From NCBI GenBank assembly GCA_002337095.1, contig DDFI01000006.1:1-64000 (forward strand): a stretch of 64,000 nt of DNA, in the 5' to 3' direction. Numbering within the stretch: position 1 is the first letter of the stretch; each line of letters starts with the position of its first letter. Source of the DNA: Candidatus Saccharibacteria bacterium UBA1932 (GTDB lineage Bacteria; Patescibacteriota; Saccharimonadia; Saccharimonadales; Saccharimonadaceae). The notes beneath the pieces are model-generated. The model ran no database searches, had not been told where the DNA came from, and was given only the letters and a program-made list of their open reading frames with translations. The translations under genes were made by a program, and so were the position numbers. Below, one piece after another: positions 60,144 to 64,000 of the stretch.

Positions 60144-61178
60144 ATGACTGTACTACAAAACTTCGCACACGAACTAACCGGGACATTTCTACTGAGCGTT
60201 GGGGCGTTTTTGCTGGCGATGATGTTGACGCCGATCTATACGTTTTTTGCGTATCGATATAAATTTTGGAAACAACAGCGCCACACTAGCACGACTGGTG
60301 AGTTACTTCAGATATTTACCAAGCTCCATGCCAAAAAATTTACACGGCATATCCCAACGATGGCGGGAATCATTACGGTGGTATCGATTGGCTTTGTAAC
60401 CCTAGGATTCAATCTGGATCGCGCCCAGACGTGGCTACCGCTTGCGGCGCTGATTGGCGGTGGGGTAGTGGGGTTGATCGACGATATCATCAATATTCGT
60501 GGGAGCGGCGAGGGTGTGGCGGGGATGCGTTCGAGCGTGAAGTTCCTGCTGATTACGTTGCTCGGACTGGGGTTAGGGTGGTTTTTCTTTGTCAAACTTG
60601 GATATAATTCGGTGCACTTGCCCTATATTGGCAACTGGGTGATAGGGGCGTGGATTGTGCCGTTATTTGCCTTTGCAGTGGTGGCGACAGGCAACGCCGT
60701 CAATATTAGTGACGGGCTAGATGGGCTGGCCGGCGGTTTGCTGGCGATCGCATTTGGATCGTTTGGCGTTATTGCACTCCTGCAGGGGCATGTCATGCTG
60801 TCTGGCTTCTGTTTCACTGTGGTGGGTGCACTGCTGAGTTACCTGTGGTTTAATATTTATCCTGCACGGTTCTTTATGGGGGATGTCGGAAGCTTTGCGC
60901 TGGGAACAAGCCTTGGTGTAGTGGCGATGCTCACCAATTCGCTCTTTTTGCTTCCGGTCATCGGCGTGCTGTTTGTGGTAGAAGCCGGGTCGAGCCTGAT
61001 CCAGATCACGAGTAAGCGACTATTCCACCGCAAGGTATTTATATCGGCACCAATCCACCACCACCTCGAGGCGAGCGGATGGCCAGAGGTAAAAGTGACG
61101 ATGCGTTTTTGGGTTATCGCCTGCGTGGCGGCATTTGTGGGCATCATGATGGCGCTCGGCGGGGGTAATGTTTCTTGA
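60144..61178 (+). CDS. mraY: phospho-N-acetylmuramoyl-pentapeptide transferase
   Basis: 344 aa, about ten helices. It makes lipid I from UDP-MurNAc-pentapeptide and undecaprenyl phosphate. GLIDDIINI, NAVNISDGLDGLAGG, FMGDVGSFALG and APIHHHLEASGW cover the active-site Asp residues and the HHH motif. GATAAT (60132-60137) may be an internal promoter. The stop overlaps the ftsW start. Confidence 0.95.
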   Translation: MTVLQNFAHELTGTFLLSVGAFLLAMMLTPIYTFFAYRYKFWKQQRHTSTTGELLQIFTKLHAKKFTRHIPTMAGIITVVSIGFVTLGFNLDRAQTWLPLAALIGGGVVGLIDDIINIRGSGEGVAGMRSSVKFLLITLLGLGLGWFFFVKLGYNSVHLPYIGNWVIGAWIVPLFAFAVVATGNAVNISDGLDGLAGGLLAIAFGSFGVIALLQGHVMLSGFCFTVVGALLSYLWFNIYPARFFMGDVGSFALGTSLGVVAMLTNSLFLLPVIGVLFVVEAGSSLIQITSKRLFHRKVFISAPIHHHLEASGWPEVKVTMRFWVIACVAAFVGIMMALGGGNVS

Positions 61179-62473
61179 ACAAGTGGGTTACTTGGTGGGG
61201 GTCTCATCGCGGCTGGAGTATGACACTTGGCCGCAGCCATCGCCCGGATTATCGGATTGTATTATACATGGGGCTGTTGATGCTGTTGGGGCTGGTGGTG
61301 ATTTATGCGATTGGCACATTGCGGGCCAACGCGCTCAATCAGGCGAGCGGTGCGGGCGCATTTAGTGATACATATTTTGTGCTGAAGCAAGCGATGAGCC
61401 TGGCGCTTGCAGTGGCGGCGTTTGCCGCGTTTGCGATACTTCCATTTGTGTTTGCCCGGCGGTATGCAGACGCTGTATTGATTGTAGGGCTTGGGCTATC
61501 GGCGCTGCTATTTATGGCAGGGCTGCTGGATGCGCCATTTGTGCAATGTACCAATGGTGCGTGTCGATGGTTTGATTTTGGAGCGCTTGGTGGGCTGCAG
61601 CCGGCGGAGCTATTGAAATTTGGGACGCTACTATATGCGGCAGGGTTTTTGAGCCGGCGCAGCGAACAGGGGCTGATCAACGATTTTGGGCGGACGATTT
61701 TGCCGTTGTTGTTGGTGCTTGCGGCGGGCATGTTGTGTACGGTGGTACTCCAAAAAGATATGGGCACGGGACTCACGCTAGTATCCCTGGTGGCGGTGAT
61801 GCTGATGGTAGCGGGCATAAGCTGGCAGTGGGGGGTCAGATTGCTGGTGGCGCTGCTGGTGGTAGGAGCGGGCCTGACACTGACCGCGCCGCATCGTATG
61901 GAGCGGCTAGCGACGTTTCTCGAGGGAGATTCGGCAAGTGTGACCACGGCAGATGCAGAGAGTTATCATATTACGCAGGCCAAGATTGCCATCGGTACCG
62001 GCGGTCTGCTGGGTGTCGGAATTGGCAATAGCATCCAGGCGACAGGGTATTTACCCGAATCAATCAACGATTCGGTATTTGCAATTATGGGCGAGACGTT
62101 TGGATTTGTTGGGCTCGTGGCAATCATTGCGCTTTTTTGCGGGCTATTGATGAGGCTACTCAAGGTGAGCGACCGCAGTAGTGACACTTGGATGAAGCTT
62201 GTCGCCGCTGGGGTATTTGGCTGGCTAGGCTCGCATATTATCCTCAATATTGCGTCAATGATCGGTATCTTTCCGCTGACAGGCATTACGTTGCCGCTAC
62301 TGAGCTTTGGCGGCACGAGCATGGTATTTATGGCCGCAGCACTCGGGCTGGTATTTCAAATTTCGAGATATACATCGTATAGTAATGACAAAAAGGAGGT
62401 GCAGTATGCGTATTCTGGCAGCGGGCGGGGGCTCGGGCGGACACGTGACGCCCGTCGTCGCCGTTCTGCATGA
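61175..62473 (+). CDS. ftsW: septal peptidoglycan polymerase FtsW
   Basis: SEDS-family glycosyltransferase, up to 432 aa with about ten helices. The helix 4-5 region PAELLKFGTLLYAAGFL and the C-terminal ISTGGT-like LLSFGGTSMVFMAA are visible; the catalytic Asp is in VLQKDMGTGLTL. The start is probably the TTG at 61175 overlapping mraY; an ATG at 61220 is an alternative. It polymerises lipid II for FtsI. Confidence 0.93.
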   Translation: MNKWVTWWGSHRGWSMTLGRSHRPDYRIVLYMGLLMLLGLVVIYAIGTLRANALNQASGAGAFSDTYFVLKQAMSLALAVAAFAAFAILPFVFARRYADAVLIVGLGLSALLFMAGLLDAPFVQCTNGACRWFDFGALGGLQPAELLKFGTLLYAAGFLSRRSEQGLINDFGRTILPLLLVLAAGMLCTVVLQKDMGTGLTLVSLVAVMLMVAGISWQWGVRLLVALLVVGAGLTLTAPHRMERLATFLEGDSASVTTADAESYHITQAKIAIGTGGLLGVGIGNSIQATGYLPESINDSVFAIMGETFGFVGLVAIIALFCGLLMRLLKVSDRSSDTWMKLVAAGVFGWLGSHIILNIASMIGIFPLTGITLPLLSFGGTSMVFMAAALGLVFQISRYTSYSNDKKEVQYAYSGSGRGLGRTRDARRRRSA

Positions 62474-63557
62474 GTTGAAGCGACGCGAACGTGATGCCGA
62501 GGTACGGTTTTGGTGCGATCGCAGCTTTGGCAATGCGGCGCGCAGCTTGCTGGACAAATCTGGGCTCGATATTCGCATGGACACGGTGGTATCTGGCAAG
62601 TTTCGCCGCTACTATCATTTGTCAAAAATACAACACTTTACGACGCGGGCAGTATTTTGGCCGAATGTACGCGACGGCGTGCTGATTGTCTGCGGCATAA
62701 TGCAGAGTGTCGCAAAGCTCATCATTTGGCGCCCCGATGTGGTGTTTACGAAGGGTGGATACGTATGTTTGCCGATTGGCCTTGCGGCGCACTGGCTGCG
62801 TATTCCATTGGTTATTCATGACTCCGATGCACATCCTGGGTTGACTAATCGTATTTTGGCACGCTGGGCGACGACGATTGCGACTGGTGCACCGCTCGAG
62901 CATTATCCGTACCCGACCAGCCGCACGGTGTATGTCGGTATACCTATTGCCGAGGAATTTCGTCCGTATACGCCAGACCAAGTAGCTGCGGCACGTGCGG
63001 TGCTTGGTGTGGATGCTGCGCGGCCGCTGGTGGTGGTTACCGGTGGAGGGCTTGGTGCTGTACGGCTGAATAATGCAGTGATGGCGATCGCACCGGAGTT
63101 GCTTGCGACGATGACTATAGTGCTGATTTCGGGAGTTCATCAGTACGCTGAATTGCGGCCCCGAGCTGCTCACCTTGGCGATCATTTTGTCCTGAAAGCA
63201 TTTGTGGATAGCGGCATGGCTGATGTTATGGGCGCCGCAGATGTGGTTGTGGCGCGGGCGGGGGCGACAACGATTTTGGAGTTAGCAGCGCTCAAGAAGC
63301 CGACAATTTTGGTGCCAAATGCGCATCTAACGGGTGGGCATCAGCTCAAAAACGCTGCTGTTTATGAATCTGCCGGTGCAGTGTTAAGTGTGCGTGATGA
63401 TGCAATTGCGGACGACCCAGCGGCGTTGGCTAGCGCAATTCGCCAACTTGTCGAGCATCCAGCTGCAGCGCGCGACATGGCAGCGACATTTGCGACATTC
63501 GCCAAGCCTTCGGCAGCGCGCGACATGGCGCAGCTGATTATCGACGCCGCCACATAA
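62406..63557 (+). CDS. murG: UDP-GlcNAc:lipid I GlcNAc transferase
   Basis: 383 aa. The first glycine loop AAGGGSGGHVTPVVA is at the N-terminus, followed by VFTKGGYVCLPIGLAAHWLRIP and IHDSDAHPGLTNR; the C-terminal domain has VVARAGATTILELAAL. It completes lipid II. AGGAGG lies 6 nt before the ATG at 62406, inside ftsW's end. Further upstream in-frame starts lack support. Confidence 0.95.
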   Translation: MRILAAGGGSGGHVTPVVAVLHELKRRERDAEVRFWCDRSFGNAARSLLDKSGLDIRMDTVVSGKFRRYYHLSKIQHFTTRAVFWPNVRDGVLIVCGIMQSVAKLIIWRPDVVFTKGGYVCLPIGLAAHWLRIPLVIHDSDAHPGLTNRILARWATTIATGAPLEHYPYPTSRTVYVGIPIAEEFRPYTPDQVAAARAVLGVDAARPLVVVTGGGLGAVRLNNAVMAIAPELLATMTIVLISGVHQYAELRPRAAHLGDHFVLKAFVDSGMADVMGAADVVVARAGATTILELAALKKPTILVPNAHLTGGHQLKNAAVYESAGAVLSVRDDAIADDPAALASAIRQLVEHPAAARDMAATFATFAKPSAARDMAQLIIDAAT

Positions 63558-63591
63558 GCATTTTCTGTTACAATAAGGCAAAGAGCACGGT

Positions 63592-64000
63592 ATGAAATTA
63601 TTTGGCAAGACCAGCGCAGCTACCCCTACGCCACGTCGTCGTTTGAGTGACGATGTAGTTCGTGAGCGCCTGGCGCTCGACGCTGATACGGCATATCGAT
63701 TCCAGCGTAATCGCACGCTGACGGGCAGCACATCGCCGCGGTTGGGCGTGGCGGCTGATCACGGCGATACATCGCTTGTTACGCCTAGGCAGCAGTCGCA
63801 TCAGCTTCGTCGTCGTCGGCGGCATCTGGGGCTAATGCTGGTAAGTATACTGGCGGCCTGTGGTGGTATTTGGTGGACGATGAGCCAGTATATCGCGACG
63901 CCGACGATTCAGCTGGTATCGCTGCCGCTGGTGCGCGACACTGGTATGTACCGCGAGGCGATCGACCACTACCTGGCGGCCAATCCCGTGGAGCGTCTGC
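63592..64000 (+). CDS. ftsQ: FtsQ-like division protein, cut by the window end
   Basis: First 136 residues only. Basic polar N-terminus (about 1-80, ending RRRRRHLG), one helix (about 82-102), and the beginning of an extracytoplasmic domain (TIQLVSLPLVRDTGMYREAIDHYL) like the POTRA domain of FtsQ/DivIB. The assignment depends on architecture and position after murG. Confidence 0.65.
   Translation, partial: MKLFGKTSAATPTPRRRLSDDVVRERLALDADTAYRFQRNRTLTGSTSPRLGVAADHGDTSLVTPRQQSHQLRRRRRHLGLMLVSILAACGGIWWTMSQYIATPTIQLVSLPLVRDTGMYREAIDHYLAANPVERL

Noticed and set aside
1..64000. CRISPR arrays, insertion sequences, tRNA or rRNA genes
   Set aside because: No regularly spaced repeats, transposase motifs, terminal inverted repeats or tRNA T-loop patterns were recognised by eye.

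Overview
The window looks like a piece of a Candidatus Saccharibacteria (TM7, Patescibacteria/CPR) chromosome. This is inferred from compact gene packing, UGA used as an ordinary stop (for example at 45875-45877 and 46237-46239), short versions of many housekeeping proteins, a class I lysyl-tRNA synthetase, small tryptophan- and glycine-rich surface proteins, and isolated mur/fts genes among orphan translation genes. Base composition is near balanced. No rRNA, tRNA, CRISPR array, insertion sequence or prophage was recognised. Species assignment would need marker-gene phylogeny.

Layout. 0-11.3 kb: rplU, parAB, signal peptidase I, an LCP-family wall ligase, an HtrA protease, prmC/prfA, rpmE, and a tatA-tatC locus with a candidate Tat substrate. 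11.4-17.8 kb: a classical run rpsB-tsf, frr-uppS-rseP-CPBP protease-proS, greA. 18-25 kb: a large tandem metallophosphoesterase-like protein, class I lysS, a bactofilin-like membrane protein and a MacB-type ABC exporter. 25-34 kb: serS-pyrD, hpf, secA-M16 peptidase-murD, murI. 34-40 kb: prfB, ftsEX, a CHAP wall hydrolase, an S41 protease, a receiver protein and rpmA. 40-48 kb: a Trm11-like methylase, a flippase-like membrane protein, xseAB, a methyltransferase, a soluble histidine kinase-receiver-recO operon and glyS. 48-56 kb, the most accessory part: a single-ring ClpC-like ATPase, RNase HI, a Pif1-like helicase, a small two-frame transcription unit, a KwaB-like (DUF4868) protein, a GH1 glycosidase and a YvcK-like protein. 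56-64 kb: the division and cell wall cluster mraZ-rsmH-ftsL-ftsI-mraY-ftsW-murG-ftsQ, cut by the window end. It carries unusual extras: a 44-residue membrane microprotein, a 21-residue peptide with a strong ribosome-binding site, MraZ boxes and very strong hairpins.

The genes fit a cell that makes its own peptidoglycan envelope (mraY, murG, murD, murI, uppS, ftsW/I, LCP ligase, FtsEX-hydrolase) and exports by Sec and Tat, but shows little biosynthesis beyond pyrD.

The most striking regulatory feature is genome-wide. About twenty first-in-operon genes have a TATAAT-like -10 box ending only 6-12 nt before the start codon, so their mRNAs should be leaderless. Genes inside operons carry normal Shine-Dalgarno sequences. 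This pattern also fixes many start codons. Three convergent gene pairs share the palindrome CTAG as both stop codons, which shows how tightly the chromosome is packed.
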